A stretch of 64,000 nt of DNA from Brevibacterium ihuae (GTDB taxonomy: Bacteria > Actinomycetota > Actinomycetes > Actinomycetales > Brevibacteriaceae): positions 124,001-188,000 of the forward strand of contig NZ_FXWZ01000003.1 of the NCBI RefSeq assembly GCF_900184225.1, in the 5' to 3' direction. The position numbers were made by a program, and so were the translations under genes. Shown here in pieces: positions 45,064-53,947 of the stretch (position 1 is its first letter; the number at the start of each line of letters is the position of its first letter). The notes under the pieces are model-generated. The model was not told the origin of the DNA, searched no databases, and saw only the letters and a program-made list of their open reading frames with translations.

Positions 45064-46379
45064 GCGGCGCTCACCCGGGCTCCGAGGCCGGCGAGCTTGT
45101 CGAGGAAGTCCTCATAGCCGCGGTTGATGAGCTCGATGCCGCGCACCCGCGAGGTCCCTTCGGCGGCGAGGGCGGCGATGAGGTGGGAGAACCCGCCGCG
45201 CAGGTCCGGCACCTCGATGTCGGCGCCGGTGAGCGGGGTCGGGCCGGAGATCACCGCGGAGTGGCGGAAGTTCCGGCGGCCGAACCGGCACGGAGTGCCG
45301 CCCAGGCACTCCCGGTAGAGCTGGATCGTCGCCCCCATCCTGCCGAGCGCGTCGGTGAACCCGAAACGGTTCTCGTACACCGTCTCGTGGATGATCGACA
45401 GGCCGCCAGCCTGGGTGAGCGCGACGACGAGCGGCTGCTGCCAGTCGGTCATGAATCCGGGGTGGACGCCGGTCTCGAGGACGATCGAGTGGAGCGCGCC
45501 GCCGGGGTGGCTGAAGCGGATGCCGTCCTCGGCGACCTCGAACGCCCCGCCGATCTTCCGGAACACGTTGAGGAAAGTGATCATGTCCGGCTGGTGCGCG
45601 CCCTCCACGACGATGTCGCCGCCGGTGGCGAGCGCGGCCGCGGCCCACGAACCGGCCTCGATGCGGTCGGGCAGGGCGCGGTGGACGTACCCGCGCATGG
45701 AGTCGACGCCCTCGATCCGGAGGACCCGGTCGGTGTCGACGGAGATGATCGCGCCCATCTTCTGGAGGACGGCGACGAGATCCATGATCTCCGATTCGAT
45801 CGCGGCGTTCTTGAGCTCGGTGATGCCCTCGGCGCGCACCGCGGTGAGGAGCACCTGCTCGGTGGCGCCGACGGACGGGTAGGGCAGCTCGAGCTTCGTG
45901 CCGCGCAGGCGCTCGGGGGCGGTGAGCCGGATGCCGCCGGGGGTCTTGTCGACGGTCGCGCCGAACTGCCGGAGCACCTCGAGGTGGAAGTCGATCGGCC
46001 GGTCGCCGATCCGGCAGCCGCCGAGATCGGGGATGAACGCCTGGCCGAGGCGGTGGAGAAGCGGGCCGCAGAACAGGATCGGGATCCGCGAGGCCCCGGC
46101 GTGGGCGTCGATGTCGACGATCGAGCCCTGCGACACCTGGGCCGGGTCGAGGGTGAGCTCGCCGTCGGGGAAGCCGGCGTCCGGCCCACTCGCCACCGAC
46201 ACGCCATGGACGTCGAGAAGGCCGGTGACGACCTCGACGTCGCGGATCCGCGGCACCCCGCGGAGCACCGAGGGGGTGTCGCCGAGCAGCGCGGCGACCA
46301 TCGCCTTGGACACGAGGTTCTTGGCCCCGCGGACCCGGACGCGTCCGGTCAGCGGCTGTCCTCCGTGGACCTCGAGCAT
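45060..46379 (-). CDS. murA: UDP-N-acetylglucosamine 1-carboxyvinyltransferase
   Basis: First committed step of peptidoglycan synthesis. The 439-residue product has VRGAKNLVSKAMVAALL, GGCRIGDRPIDFHL, where Cys is the PEP-site and fosfomycin-target residue, and PLTGADIEVPDLRGGFSHLIAAL. Start ATG at 46379 has AGGAGG 5 nt upstream; an in-frame codon at 46409 lacks it. Ends coupled to plsC. Confidence 0.95.
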   Translation of the reverse strand: MLEVHGGQPLTGRVRVRGAKNLVSKAMVAALLGDTPSVLRGVPRIRDVEVVTGLLDVHGVSVASGPDAGFPDGELTLDPAQVSQGSIVDIDAHAGASRIPILFCGPLLHRLGQAFIPDLGGCRIGDRPIDFHLEVLRQFGATVDKTPGGIRLTAPERLRGTKLELPYPSVGATEQVLLTAVRAEGITELKNAAIESEIMDLVAVLQKMGAIISVDTDRVLRIEGVDSMRGYVHRALPDRIEAGSWAAAALATGGDIVVEGAHQPDMITFLNVFRKIGGAFEVAEDGIRFSHPGGALHSIVLETGVHPGFMTDWQQPLVVALTQAGGLSIIHETVYENRFGFTDALGRMGATIQLYRECLGGTPCRFGRRNFRHSAVISGPTPLTGADIEVPDLRGGFSHLIAALAAEGTSRVRGIELINRGYEDFLDKLAGLGARVSAA

Positions 46380-46454
46380 GTTCCTCCTAGCGCGTGCGGT
46401 GGGGTGCACCTACGCATGCTAGCCGACCCGGGGCCGGCCCCCGGTGTGCGCGGC

Positions 46455-47054
46455 TCAAGTGCGCGCGGGCAGCGTCGTGGGCTTGAAGGCGGGCCGCCCG
46501 GACTCGAAGGCGGTGATGTCGGCCTCGTTCTGCAGGGTGAGGCCGATGTCGTCGAGGCCCTCGAGCAGGCGCCACCGGGTGTAGTCGTCGATCTGGAACG
46601 GCACGGTGAGCGTGTCGCAGCTGACCGTCCGCGCCTCGAGGTCGACGGTGACCTCAGCGCCGGGCTGGTTCTCGAGGATCTTCCAGATGAGCTCGATGTC
46701 GGACTGCTCGAGCTGCGCGGCGACGAGCCCGCCCTTCCCGGCGTTGCCGCGGAAGATGTCGGCGAAGCGGGCGGACAGCACTGCGGCGAAGCCGTAGTCC
46801 TGGAGCGCCCACACCGCGTGCTCGCGCGACGAGCCGGTGCCGAAGTCCGGTCCGGCGACGAGCACGGAGCCGTTGCGGTACACGTCGTGGTTGAGGACGA
46901 AGTCGTCCTGCTTGCGCCACTGCGCGAAGAGCGCGTCCTCGAAGCCGGTGCGGGTGACCCGCTTGAGGTAGACGGCGGGGATGATCTGGTCGGTGTCGAC
47001 GTTCGAGCGGCGCAGCGGCACGCCGACGCCGGTGTGGGTGGAGAACTTCTCCAT
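46455..47054 (-). CDS. leuD: 3-isopropylmalate dehydratase small subunit
   Basis: Swivel subunit of the isopropylmalate isomerase in leucine synthesis. The 199-residue product has [15 protein letters not shown] near the start and the [17 protein letters not shown] signature. It is 30 bp after leuC. Confidence 0.96.
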   Translation of the reverse strand: MEKFSTHTGVGVPLRRSNVDTDQIIPAVYLKRVTRTGFEDALFAQWRKQDDFVLNHDVYRNGSVLVAGPDFGTGSSREHAVWALQDYGFAAVLSARFADIFRGNAGKGGLVAAQLEQSDIELIWKILENQPGAEVTVDLEARTVSCDTLTVPFQIDDYTRWRLLEGLDDIGLTLQNEADITAFESGRPAFKPTTLPART

Positions 47055-47084
47055 GGGTGGCCCCTTTCGGATCGTGCGGGTGCG

Positions 47085-48488
47085 TCAGTCGAGGTCGGCG
47101 GGCGAGGACAGGGTGCCGCGCACGGCGGTCGCCGCGGCGACGAGCGGGCTGACGAGGTGCGTGCGCCCGCCCTTGCCTTGGCGACCCTCGAAGTTGCGGT
47201 TGGAGGTCGAGGCGCAGCGCTCCCCCTCCGACAGCTGATCGGGGTTCATGCCCAGGCACATCGAGCACCCGGCGAAGCGCCATTCGGCGCCGAAGTCGGT
47301 GAACACCCGGTCGAGCCCCTCGGCCTCGGCCTGGAGGCGGACCCGCGCGGAGCCGGGGACGACCATCATCCGGATGTTCGGGTTCTTCTGCCGACCCCGG
47401 ATCACCTCGGCCGCGCCGCGGAGGTCTTCGATGCGGCTGTTCGTGCACGAGCCGAGGAACACGGTGTCGACCGCGATGTCCCGCAGCGGGGTCCCGGGGG
47501 TGAGCCCCATGTAGGCGAGCGCGTTCTGCGCCGCGGCCTTCTCGTTCTCGTCGCCCATCGCCTCGGGGTCCGGCACTGAGGCGCTGAGCGGCAGTCCCTG
47601 GCCCGGGTTCGTCCCCCACGTGACGTAGGGCTCGATGTCGGCGGCCTCGAGGACGACCTCGGCGTCGAACTCGGCGTCCTCGTCGGTGTGCAGCGTCTTC
47701 CAGTACTCGACGGCGGCGTCCCAGTCCGCCCCCTGCGGGGCGTGCGGGCGGCCCTCGAGATAGTCGAAGGTCGTCTGGTCCGGGGCGATGAGACCGGCTC
47801 GGGCGCCCGCCTCGATCGACATGTTGCAGATCGTCATGCGGGCCTCCATCGAGAGCTTCTCGATGGCCTCGCCGCGGTATTCGAGGACGTAGCCCTGTCC
47901 GCCGCCGGTGCCGATCTTCGCGATGATCGCGAGGATGATGTCCTTCGAGGTCGAGCCCTCGGGCAGCTCGCCGTTCACCGTGATCGACATCGTCTTGAAG
48001 GGCTTGAGGCTGAGCGTCTGGGTGGCGAGCACGTGCTCGACCTCGGAGGTGCCGATGCCCATCGCGATCGAGCCGAAGGCGCCGTGGGTCGAGGTGTGGG
48101 AGTCGCCGCACACCACGGTCATGCCCGGCTGGGTGAGGCCGAGCTGCGGGCCGACGACGTGGACGATGCCCTGCTCGGCGTCGCCGAGCGGGTGGAGCCG
48201 GATGCCGAACTCCTCGGCGTTCCTCCGCAGGGTCTCGATCTGGGTGCGCGAGGTGAGGTCGGCGATCGGCTTGTCGATGTCGATGGTCGGGGTGTTGTGG
48301 TCCTCGGTCGCGATCGTGAGATCCGGACGGCGCACCGGGCGTCCGGCCAGGCGCAGGCCTTCGAACGCCTGCGGGCTCGTGACCTCGTGGACGAGGTGCA
48401 GATCGATGTAGATGAGGTCGGGTGCGCCGTTCTCGCCGGCCTTGACCACGTGGTCGCCCCAGACCTTCTCGGCCAGAGTCCTGCCCAT
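47085..48488 (-). CDS. leuC: 3-isopropylmalate dehydratase large subunit
   Basis: Aconitase-family catalytic subunit of 467 residues. The 4Fe-4S ligands are FLGSCTNSR and [10 protein letters not shown]. Start ATG at 48488 has AAGGAGG about 7 nt upstream. Divergent from an IclR-type regulator with 85 bp between, the arrangement of NdgR/LtbR control of leuCD in actinomycetes. Confidence 0.97.
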   Translation of the reverse strand: MGRTLAEKVWGDHVVKAGENGAPDLIYIDLHLVHEVTSPQAFEGLRLAGRPVRRPDLTIATEDHNTPTIDIDKPIADLTSRTQIETLRRNAEEFGIRLHPLGDAEQGIVHVVGPQLGLTQPGMTVVCGDSHTSTHGAFGSIAMGIGTSEVEHVLATQTLSLKPFKTMSITVNGELPEGSTSKDIILAIIAKIGTGGGQGYVLEYRGEAIEKLSMEARMTICNMSIEAGARAGLIAPDQTTFDYLEGRPHAPQGADWDAAVEYWKTLHTDEDAEFDAEVVLEAADIEPYVTWGTNPGQGLPLSASVPDPEAMGDENEKAAAQNALAYMGLTPGTPLRDIAVDTVFLGSCTNSRIEDLRGAAEVIRGRQKNPNIRMMVVPGSARVRLQAEAEGLDRVFTDFGAEWRFAGCSMCLGMNPDQLSEGERCASTSNRNFEGRQGKGGRTHLVSPLVAAATAVRGTLSSPADLD

Positions 48489-48573
48489 GACTGCCTCCTT
48501 GTGAATGCTTCCTCGAAAGCGTAGACCTGCGTTCTGCATGGCGGACTTGCATCTCGATGAGTGAGACGACAGA

Positions 48574-49302
48574 ATGACACGCATGACCACTCAGAACGGC
48601 AGCGGCGTCGGTGTCATCGACAAGACCGCCCTCGTCCTCTCCGCCCTGGAAGCCGGGCCGGCTTCGCTCGCCGAGCTCGTCACGCTCACCGGACTCGCCC
48701 GGCCGACCGCCCACCGGCTCGCCGTGGCGCTCGAGTTCCACCGCTTCGTCGGCCGCGACCTCCAGGGTCGCTTCACGCTCGGCCCGCGGCTGTCCGAGCT
48801 CTCCTCGGCCGCCGGGGAGGACCGCCTCCTCGCCGCCGCCGGGCCCGTGCTCAACCAGCTCCGGGACCGTACCGGGGAGAGCGCACAGCTGTTCCGCCGG
48901 CAGGGCGACCTGCGCCTGTGCGTGGCCGCTGCCGAGCGTCCCGTGGGACTGCGCGACTCGGTGCCGATCGGTGCCACGCTGAGCATGCGCGCGGGCTCCG
49001 CCGCCCAGGTGCTGCTCGCGTGGGAGGAGCCCGACCGGCTCCACACCGGACTGCGCGGGGCGCGCTTCTCCGCGACGATCCTCTCCGGGGTCCGCCGCCG
49101 CGGCTGGGCGCAGAGCATCGCCGAGCGCGAGCGCGGGGTGGCCTCGGTGTCGGCGCCCGTGCGCGGGCCGAGCAATCTCGTCGTCGCCGCGGTGTCGATC
49201 TCGGGTCCCGTCGACCGCCTCACCCGGCAGCCCGGCCGCCTCCATGCGCAGGCCGTGCTCGAGGCCGCGAAGTCCCTCACCGACGCCCTCAACCGCTCCT
49301 GA
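48574..49302 (+). CDS. ndgR: IclR-family regulator of leuCD (NdgR/LtbR-like)
   Basis: The 242-residue regulator has an N-terminal winged helix (about 10-75; [21 protein letters not shown]) and a C-terminal effector domain (about 85-240; [21 protein letters not shown]). Related proteins divergent from leuCD in Streptomyces (NdgR) and Corynebacterium (LtbR) control leucine and other amino acid genes; the same role here is inferred from position. An alternative start is the ATG at 48583. A palindrome begins 6 bp after the stop. Confidence 0.88.
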   Translation: MTRMTTQNGSGVGVIDKTALVLSALEAGPASLAELVTLTGLARPTAHRLAVALEFHRFVGRDLQGRFTLGPRLSELSSAAGEDRLLAAAGPVLNQLRDRTGESAQLFRRQGDLRLCVAAAERPVGLRDSVPIGATLSMRAGSAAQVLLAWEEPDRLHTGLRGARFSATILSGVRRRGWAQSIAERERGVASVSAPVRGPSNLVVAAVSISGPVDRLTRQPGRLHAQAVLEAAKSLTDALNRS

Positions 49303-49307
49303 GACCT

Positions 49308-49348
49308 CAATTTCCGGCGGTTTCTGTGAACGGAACCGCCGGAAATTG
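49308..49348. repeat. Palindrome with 15-bp arms (element 2 of the repeat family)
   Basis: Arms 49308-49322 and 49334-49348 are exact reverse complements around the 11-nt loop TCTGTGAACGG. The outer CAATTTCC/GGAAATTG and the loop match element 1 read on the minus strand, while the middle of the stem differs on both arms together. It starts 6 bp after the ndgR stop, so it may end that transcript. Confidence 0.9.
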
Positions 49349-49494
49349 CTGTTTCACGAGGCTCTTACCGGTCTGCGCAAGGTGTCGCCCGTCGGTTCGC
49401 GGGGGCGCAGGATACGACGCGGCTCGCGCGACGCAGCTCTCTCGTCGCGGATGAGCGGAGCGGACGCCGAGGGGACGGCCACGCCGAGGGGCGA

Positions 49495-49654
49495 GGTGCT
49501 GGTGGCGCTGTGAATCGACGTACCGGTCGCGCTGAGTGGCGGGGTGTCGGTCGCACTGAGTGGCCACCACACTGACAGGCGACGTGCCGGTTGCGCCGTG
49601 AGGTGAGGTGCCAGCCAGGTTGACAGCCGAGGTGCCGGTCACGCTGACAGGTGC
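49495..49654. repeat. Degenerate 24-bp tandem array, about 6.7 units
   Basis: Units at 49495-49518, 49519-49542, 49543-49566, a 16-bp partial at 49567-49582, then 49583-49606, 49607-49630 and 49631-49654 share a pattern close to GGTGCCGGTCGCGCTGA. Differences are spread over all units. It is a multiple of three, but neither strand shows a credible coding context. Confidence 0.7.
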
Positions 49655-49815
49655 CGCGACCGCAGCTCCGAGCTCACCTGCCGGGGTCTGAGGCGGCCGT
49701 CCGACGTGGCTCGCCGGAATCCGGGCGGCCGTTCGAGCTCGACCGCGAGAGCCCGACCTCGCCCTCCGGAGCCCGCGGGGGCTTTCCGAAGTCGACATTG
49801 CGAAAATCTGCGTCC

Positions 49816-49848
49816 CGGCTCTCAGGAACCTTCGGAAATTGCACTCTC
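49816..49848. repeat. 33-bp repeat copy A (element 3)
   Basis: This 33-bp segment is identical except for one base to 50930-50962. It carries GGAACC and GGAAATTGC of the palindrome family, with a partial partner arm CTTTCCGAAG just before it, at about 49781-49790, so it looks like a damaged or separated element. Confidence 0.8.
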
Positions 49849-49860
49849 TACGGGAACGAC

Positions 49861-49896
49861 GAAGGCCCGGAGGATCTCGCGATCCTCCGGGCCTTC
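49861..49896 (-). terminator. Terminator of the tRNA-Gln/tRNA-Glu transcript
   Basis: Perfect 16-bp stem (49861-49876 with 49881-49896), 4-nt loop TCGC. It begins 5 bp beyond the 3' end of tRNA-Glu on the minus strand. No U-tract. Confidence 0.85.
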
Positions 49897-49901
49897 CGCT
49901 G

Positions 49902-49974
49902 TACCCCCGAGCAGGTTCGAACTGCCGTTTCCGCCTTGAGAGGGCGGCGTCCTAGGCCACTAGACGACGGGGGC
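49902..49974 (-). tRNA. tRNA-Glu (CTC)
   Basis: 73 nt on the minus strand, from 49974 to 49902. The acceptor GCCCCCG pairs with CGGGGGT plus discriminator A (a G-U pair at the end); the anticodon loop is CTCTCAA between CCGCC and GGCGG, giving CTC; the T-loop GTTCGAA is present. CCA is not encoded. It follows tRNA-Gln by 22 nt. Confidence 0.95.
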
Positions 49975-49996
49975 CTGATACTCCGAGTTCGGAGCG

Positions 49997-50068
49997 CTGG
50001 GATACCAGGACTCGAACCTAGACTAAGTGAACCAGAATCACTCGTGCTGCCAATTACACCATATCCCA
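49997..50068 (-). tRNA. tRNA-Gln (CTG)
   Basis: 72 nt on the minus strand. Acceptor TGGGATA/TATCCCA with U1-A72, as expected for tRNA-Gln, and discriminator G. The anticodon loop TTCTGGT gives CTG. The T-loop GTTCGAG is present. CCA is not encoded. Confidence 0.95.
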
Positions 50069-50111
50069 CTGCGATTCGACCGCCTTGCGATCTCATCGGC
50101 AACGAGAGATT

Positions 50112-50140
50112 ACTCTACACACGTCGCCACCCGCGTGCAA
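50112..50140 (-). promoter_or_regulatory. Promoter for the tRNA pair
   Basis: On the minus strand TTGCAC (plus 50135-50140) and TAGAGT (plus 50112-50117) are separated by 17 bp. The -10 is 43 bp upstream of the tRNA-Gln 5' end. The spacing is ideal and no other candidate lies closer; the SDR gene starts 11 bp beyond on the opposite strand. Confidence 0.55.
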
Positions 50141-50150
50141 AACTGAGCGC

Positions 50151-50879
50151 ATGGATCTCTCCCTGCACAACACGGCATTCATCGTCACCGGCGGCACCTC
50201 CGGACTGGGTCTGGCGAGCGCCCGGGCCTTGAATTCCGAGGGCGCGCGGGTCCTCGTGTCCTCCCGCGACCGCTCCCGGGTCGATGCGGCGGTCGCCGAA
50301 CTCGGTGATGGAAGTCACGGGATCGTGCTCGACAATGCCTCCCCCGAGGCGCCCGCGGAGCTGTTCCGGACCGTCGCCGAGGTCTTCCCCGACTCGCCCG
50401 TGGGCGGCGTGCTGATCTCCGTCGGCGGACCGAAGAAGGGCCGCTTCTACGAGACGACGGAGGACGACTGGCGCGACGCCATCGACTCCGTGCTCCTCGG
50501 CACCCTGCGCTTGGCGCGCTATGCCGGCGAGCACCTCGGGCCCGGGTCGGCGATCGGCATGGTGCTGTCGTCCTCGGTGTGGACGCCGGTGCCGGACATC
50601 GCGATCTCCAACGGGCTGCGCCCCGGGCTCGGCATGATGGTCAAGACGCTGTCCGACGAGCTCGGCCCGCGCGATATCCGGGTCGTCGGCATCGCCCCCG
50701 GCATCATCCGCACCCCGCGGGTGGGCAACGCCGAAGTGCCCACCGACCACATCCCGCTGCGCCGGCTCGGCACCCCGGAGGAGTTCGGTCGCGTCGCCGC
50801 GTTCCTCCTCTCCCCGGCGGCCGGCTACGTCAGCGGCAGCGTGATCCCCGTCGACGGCGGGATGATCCGGGCGCTCTGA
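50151..50879 (+). CDS. Atypical short-chain dehydrogenase/reductase
   Basis: The 242-residue SDR has TGGTSGLG (cofactor motif, about residues 13-20) and the C-terminal VSGSVIPVDGG. The central catalytic Ser is in SSSV (about 140-143), but the YxxxK that should follow 13 residues later is SNGLR: Tyr is Ser153 and Lys is Arg157. Such SNxLR variants form a recurring group of SDRs whose reaction is not known to me. ATG at 50151 is used; the upstream frame overlaps tRNA DNA. Confidence 0.82.
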   Translation: MDLSLHNTAFIVTGGTSGLGLASARALNSEGARVLVSSRDRSRVDAAVAELGDGSHGIVLDNASPEAPAELFRTVAEVFPDSPVGGVLISVGGPKKGRFYETTEDDWRDAIDSVLLGTLRLARYAGEHLGPGSAIGMVLSSSVWTPVPDIAISNGLRPGLGMMVKTLSDELGPRDIRVVGIAPGIIRTPRVGNAEVPTDHIPLRRLGTPEEFGRVAAFLLSPAAGYVSGSVIPVDGGMIRAL

Positions 50880-50922
50880 AATCGCAGATTCTGAGATTGC
50901 AGGGTTTGAGATTGCAGAGAAC
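50878..50922. repeat. Three 15-bp degenerate tandem units after the SDR gene
   Basis: Units 50878-50892, 50893-50907 and 50908-50922 each begin GARATYGCAG. The first overlaps the SDR stop codon. They precede the repeat copy at 50930. Confidence 0.65.
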
Positions 50923-50929
50923 GGCGGAT

Positions 50930-50962
50930 CGGCTCACAGGAACCTTCGGAAATTGCACTCTC
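50930..50962. repeat. 33-bp repeat copy B (element 4)
   Basis: One mismatch from 49816-49848, in the same orientation, 1.1 kb away. Located between convergent genes, just ahead of a terminator hairpin. No clear partner arm was found. Confidence 0.85.
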
Positions 50963-50976
50963 GCGGGGAACGCACG

Positions 50977-51007
50977 GCGGCGGTGCCGGTTGACCCGGCA
51001 CCGCCGC
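50977..51007. terminator. Bidirectional terminator between SDR and aldehyde dehydrogenase genes
   Basis: A 13-bp perfect stem (50977-50989 with 50995-51007) and 5-nt loop lie 70-100 bp from both stop codons of the convergent pair. Confidence 0.75.
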
Positions 51008-51077
51008 TGGCGTGCTGCTGTGCGATCGCTTCGTCACCGAGAGGACGGAGCGGATCACCGCTCGGATGGGACGGATC

Positions 51078-52454
51078 TCACTCGTCGCCGACCCAGTACA
51101 GGCGCTTGTTGACGAACTCGTCCATGCCGACGGGTCCGAGCTCACGGCCGAAGCCCGAGCGCTTGACCCCGCCGAAGGGCACGTTCGCGCCCTCCGCAGC
51201 AGTGGTGTTGACCTTCGCCATGCCGACCTCGAGGCCCGCACCGACCTTCTTGGCCCGCTCCGGATCACGGCTGAAGACCGTGCCGCCGAGTCCGAACTGC
51301 GAGTCGTTCGCGAGCTCGAGCGCCTCTTCGTCGCTCGACACCTTGTAGACCGTCGCGACGGGACCGAAGAACTCCTCGTAGAAGACGTCGGAGCCGCGCG
51401 GGATGTCGGTGACCACGGCGGGCGAGACGTAGGCGCCGGAGTCCGACAGCTCTCCGCCCACCCGGATCGAGGCGCCCGCGTCCTTCGCACGCGCCAGCTG
51501 GTCGGCGAGCCGCTCGGCGGCACCGCGCGAAGACAGCGGCTGGTAGACGGTCGCGTCCTCAGCCGTGAACTCACCGGGGCTCGCGGCCTTCGCGAGCGTC
51601 TCGAGCTCCGCGACGAACTCGTCGTAGATGTCGTCCATGACGATCATCCGCTTGTTCGAGTCGCAGGCCTGGCCGGTGTTGTACATCCGCAGACCCCAGG
51701 CCGTCTCGGCCGCGGCCTTGACGTCGTCGGTGTCGAGCACGATGTACGGGTCGGAGCCGCCGAGCTCGAGGACGGCCTTCTTGAGGTGCTGGCCGGCGAG
51801 AGCCCCGACGACGGCGCCGGCCCGCTCCGATCCGGTGAGCGAGACGCCGGCCACGCGCGGGTCGCCGATGAGCGTGGCGATCTGGTCATGGTCGGCGTAC
51901 ACATTGGTGTACACCCCTGCGGGCACTCCCGCGTCGTCCATGATCTGCTGGATCGCTCCTGCGGAGCGCGGGCAGATCTCAGCATGCTTGAGGATGACGC
52001 CGTTGCCGAGCATGAGGTTCGGCGCGGCGAAGCGCGCCACCTGGTAGTACGGGAAGTTCCACGGCATGATGCCGAGCAGCACGCCCACCGGGAGCCGCTC
52101 GAGGACGGCGGAGGCCCCGTCGACGTCGAGTGCGGTCTCCTGCGAGAACTTCTCGCCGTTGTCCGCGAAGTACTGGAAGATCTCGTTGCAGTACTCGGCC
52201 TCCTCGACGCCCTCCGTGAGACGTTTGCCCATCTCCTCACCGATGATCCGGCCGAGCTCGTCCTTGCGCTCGTCGAACAGTGCGGCGACCTTGCCGACGA
52301 TCTCGGCGCGCTCGCCGATCGGGCGCTTCGCCCATTCCCTCTGTGCCTCGACCGCAGCGCTCAGCACGTCCTCGAGCTGGGCGTCGGTGGCGGTGTCGAA
52401 CGTCTCGACGACGTCGCCGGTGGCTGGATTCTCTACGCGGTAACCGGTGCTCAT
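51078..52454 (-). CDS. Aldehyde dehydrogenase, succinate-semialdehyde type
   Basis: The 458-residue ALDH has the proton-relay MPWNFPYYQV, the cofactor Lys in ILKHAEICP, catalytic Glu in LELGGSDPY, and the nucleophile Cys in NTGQACDSNKR. It resembles the shorter GabD/Sad-type succinate-semialdehyde dehydrogenases. The substrate is not certain; no GABA transaminase gene is near. Start ATG at 52454 with GGGGAGAG about 7 nt upstream is preferred to a longer in-frame reading. Confidence 0.88.
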   Translation of the reverse strand: MSTGYRVENPATGDVVETFDTATDAQLEDVLSAAVEAQREWAKRPIGERAEIVGKVAALFDERKDELGRIIGEEMGKRLTEGVEEAEYCNEIFQYFADNGEKFSQETALDVDGASAVLERLPVGVLLGIMPWNFPYYQVARFAAPNLMLGNGVILKHAEICPRSAGAIQQIMDDAGVPAGVYTNVYADHDQIATLIGDPRVAGVSLTGSERAGAVVGALAGQHLKKAVLELGGSDPYIVLDTDDVKAAAETAWGLRMYNTGQACDSNKRMIVMDDIYDEFVAELETLAKAASPGEFTAEDATVYQPLSSRGAAERLADQLARAKDAGASIRVGGELSDSGAYVSPAVVTDIPRGSDVFYEEFFGPVATVYKVSSDEEALELANDSQFGLGGTVFSRDPERAKKVGAGLEVGMAKVNTTAAEGANVPFGGVKRSGFGRELGPVGMDEFVNKRLYWVGDE

Positions 52455-52618
52455 GTCACTCTCCCCTTCTGTGGGGCGACCTCCCGAAGGCGGGAGCTGC
52501 CCCGTTCGGCGTGTGCGGCGGATCATCCGCCGCGTGCGGTACCGATTCCACCGTACGATTCACGGCTGAAGAGCACATGGGAGCGGCGTGAAGATCTCAT
52601 GGCCGCCCGCTCCCCGTC

Positions 52619-53947
52619 TCACTCCTCGTCGCGGACGAGCCCGAGGAGCCGGTCGAGGACCACCGGGCCCGAGGCGCGCAGCCCGTTGTGCTCGTACTCG
52701 TTCGTCACCCAGGTGCGCAGTCCCGGCACGAGGCCGGCGGTGGCGAGCGAGAGATCGCGGGGCACGAAGACGTCGTCGAAGTACACCGCCGCCGCGGCAG
52801 GAACCTGCGCGCGGGCGAGCGCTGCGGGGTCCCACAGCTCCGGCCAGTCGCGGGCCGCGAGCGCGTGGGTGGCCGCCGCCCACTCCCGCAGCGGTCCGGT
52901 CGTGAACATCTCCGGCAGGACATGCTCTGCGGACAGGAGTGCGGGATCCTCGGCGACCGCGCCCGGCATGGTGCGCCGCGCGGCCCAGTCGGTCCGGTGG
53001 CCGTTCGCCCAGCAGCTCTCGTGGAGGACAGCGTAGAGCGGGTTGCGGGCACCGAACGGGAGCGCGGAGAGGAGATCGGCACGGAACGCCGCGGAGTCGA
53101 TGTCGTTGTCGAGCAGGGCCAGCAGTCGTTCGGCCCCGCCCGAGGCGCCGAGCAGGTGCCCGATCGAGCGCACGTGAGCGGGCCCGGCGAGCGTGCCGTC
53201 GGACAGCGCGATGCCGGTGTCGGCGGCCCGCGCGGCGAGCTCCTGCAGACGCGGCCCGGCGTGCGGGTACCGGTCGGTGAAGGCCCGGGACCGCGCCGTC
53301 ATGGTCTCCCAGGTCCGGGCGTAGACGTCGGCGGGAGCGGGCTGCGGCTCCCCCGGTGCGCCGACGGCGGGCAGGCCTCCGGTGAAGAGCGCCTGCGCCA
53401 CGGATCCCGGGTGCGCCGCGAGGTAGCGCAGGGTGCAGAAGCCGCCGAAGGACTGGCCGAGCACGCTCCACGTATCGACTCCGAGCACCTCCCGCAGCGC
53501 CTCGGCGTCCTCGACGATCGCGTCGGCGCGGTAGTGGGCGAGATGGTCGGCGAGCGCCTCGGCCTCGCGATCCGTCCGCGGCGGAGCCGTGAGCGGTTCG
53601 GGCACACCGGTGACCCGCCCGTCGACGATCCCGATCGGGGTCGACCGCCCGGTTCCGCGCTGGTCGAGGAGGACGACGCGGTAGTCCTCGAGTGCCCGGG
53701 GCAGCCAGGCGGGGTCGGAGCGGGTGGGGCGGAATGCCTCGGCTCCGGGGCCGCCCTGGAGGTAGAGGAGGTAGGGCTTGGCCGAGCCCTGCTCCCAGGC
53801 ATCCGGCCGACCGACGATCCGGGCGAACACCTCGAGCCTTCCCGGGATCACCCCGGTGCGGTCGAGGCGCACGCTGATCGTGTGCTCCTCGATGCGCAGA
53901 CCGGGCTGGCGGTAGGTGCGGGTGCGGTGGTCCCCGGGGCCGGTCAC
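52619..53947 (-). CDS. Alpha/beta-hydrolase, prolyl aminopeptidase-like (S33)
   Basis: The 442-residue protein has the oxyanion segment [11 protein letters not shown] and the nucleophile elbow LGQSFGGFC, then FTGGLPAVG, the layout of TAP/proline iminopeptidase-like S33 enzymes, which remove N-terminal residues, often Pro. Asp and His candidates lie in the C-terminal third ([18 protein letters not shown]). No signal peptide. GTG start at 53947 overlaps the gltX stop as GTGA, so it is coupled to gltX. Confidence 0.85.
   Translation of the reverse strand: MTGPGDHRTRTYRQPGLRIEEHTISVRLDRTGVIPGRLEVFARIVGRPDAWEQGSAKPYLLYLQGGPGAEAFRPTRSDPAWLPRALEDYRVVLLDQRGTGRSTPIGIVDGRVTGVPEPLTAPPRTDREAEALADHLAHYRADAIVEDAEALREVLGVDTWSVLGQSFGGFCTLRYLAAHPGSVAQALFTGGLPAVGAPGEPQPAPADVYARTWETMTARSRAFTDRYPHAGPRLQELAARAADTGIALSDGTLAGPAHVRSIGHLLGASGGAERLLALLDNDIDSAAFRADLLSALPFGARNPLYAVLHESCWANGHRTDWAARRTMPGAVAEDPALLSAEHVLPEMFTTGPLREWAAATHALAARDWPELWDPAALARAQVPAAAAVYFDDVFVPRDLSLATAGLVPGLRTWVTNEYEHNGLRASGPVVLDRLLGLVRDEE

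Larger units (their letters stand above)
49303..49901. other. Repeat-rich intergenic region between ndgR and tRNA-Glu
   Basis: This 599-bp stretch has no supported gene. It contains, in order, a hairpin palindrome (49308-49348), a degenerate 24-bp tandem array (49495-49654), a single-arm repeat copy (49816-49848) and the tRNA terminator (49861-49896). A reverse-strand open frame over 49307-49798 mainly translates the tandem repeats and is not considered coding. Confidence 0.7.

Noticed and set aside
45183-47579. Long plus-strand open frame across murA, leuD and leuC
   Set aside because: Antisense shadow: the opposite strand has three recognised genes with their own ribosome-binding sites.
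49495-49654. Possible CRISPR array
   Set aside because: Units are contiguous, degenerate and without spacers; no cas genes are present.
49307-49798. 163-codon minus-strand open frame after ndgR
   Set aside because: It mainly translates the palindrome and 24-bp tandem repeats, has no ribosome-binding site, and does not resemble a protein family.
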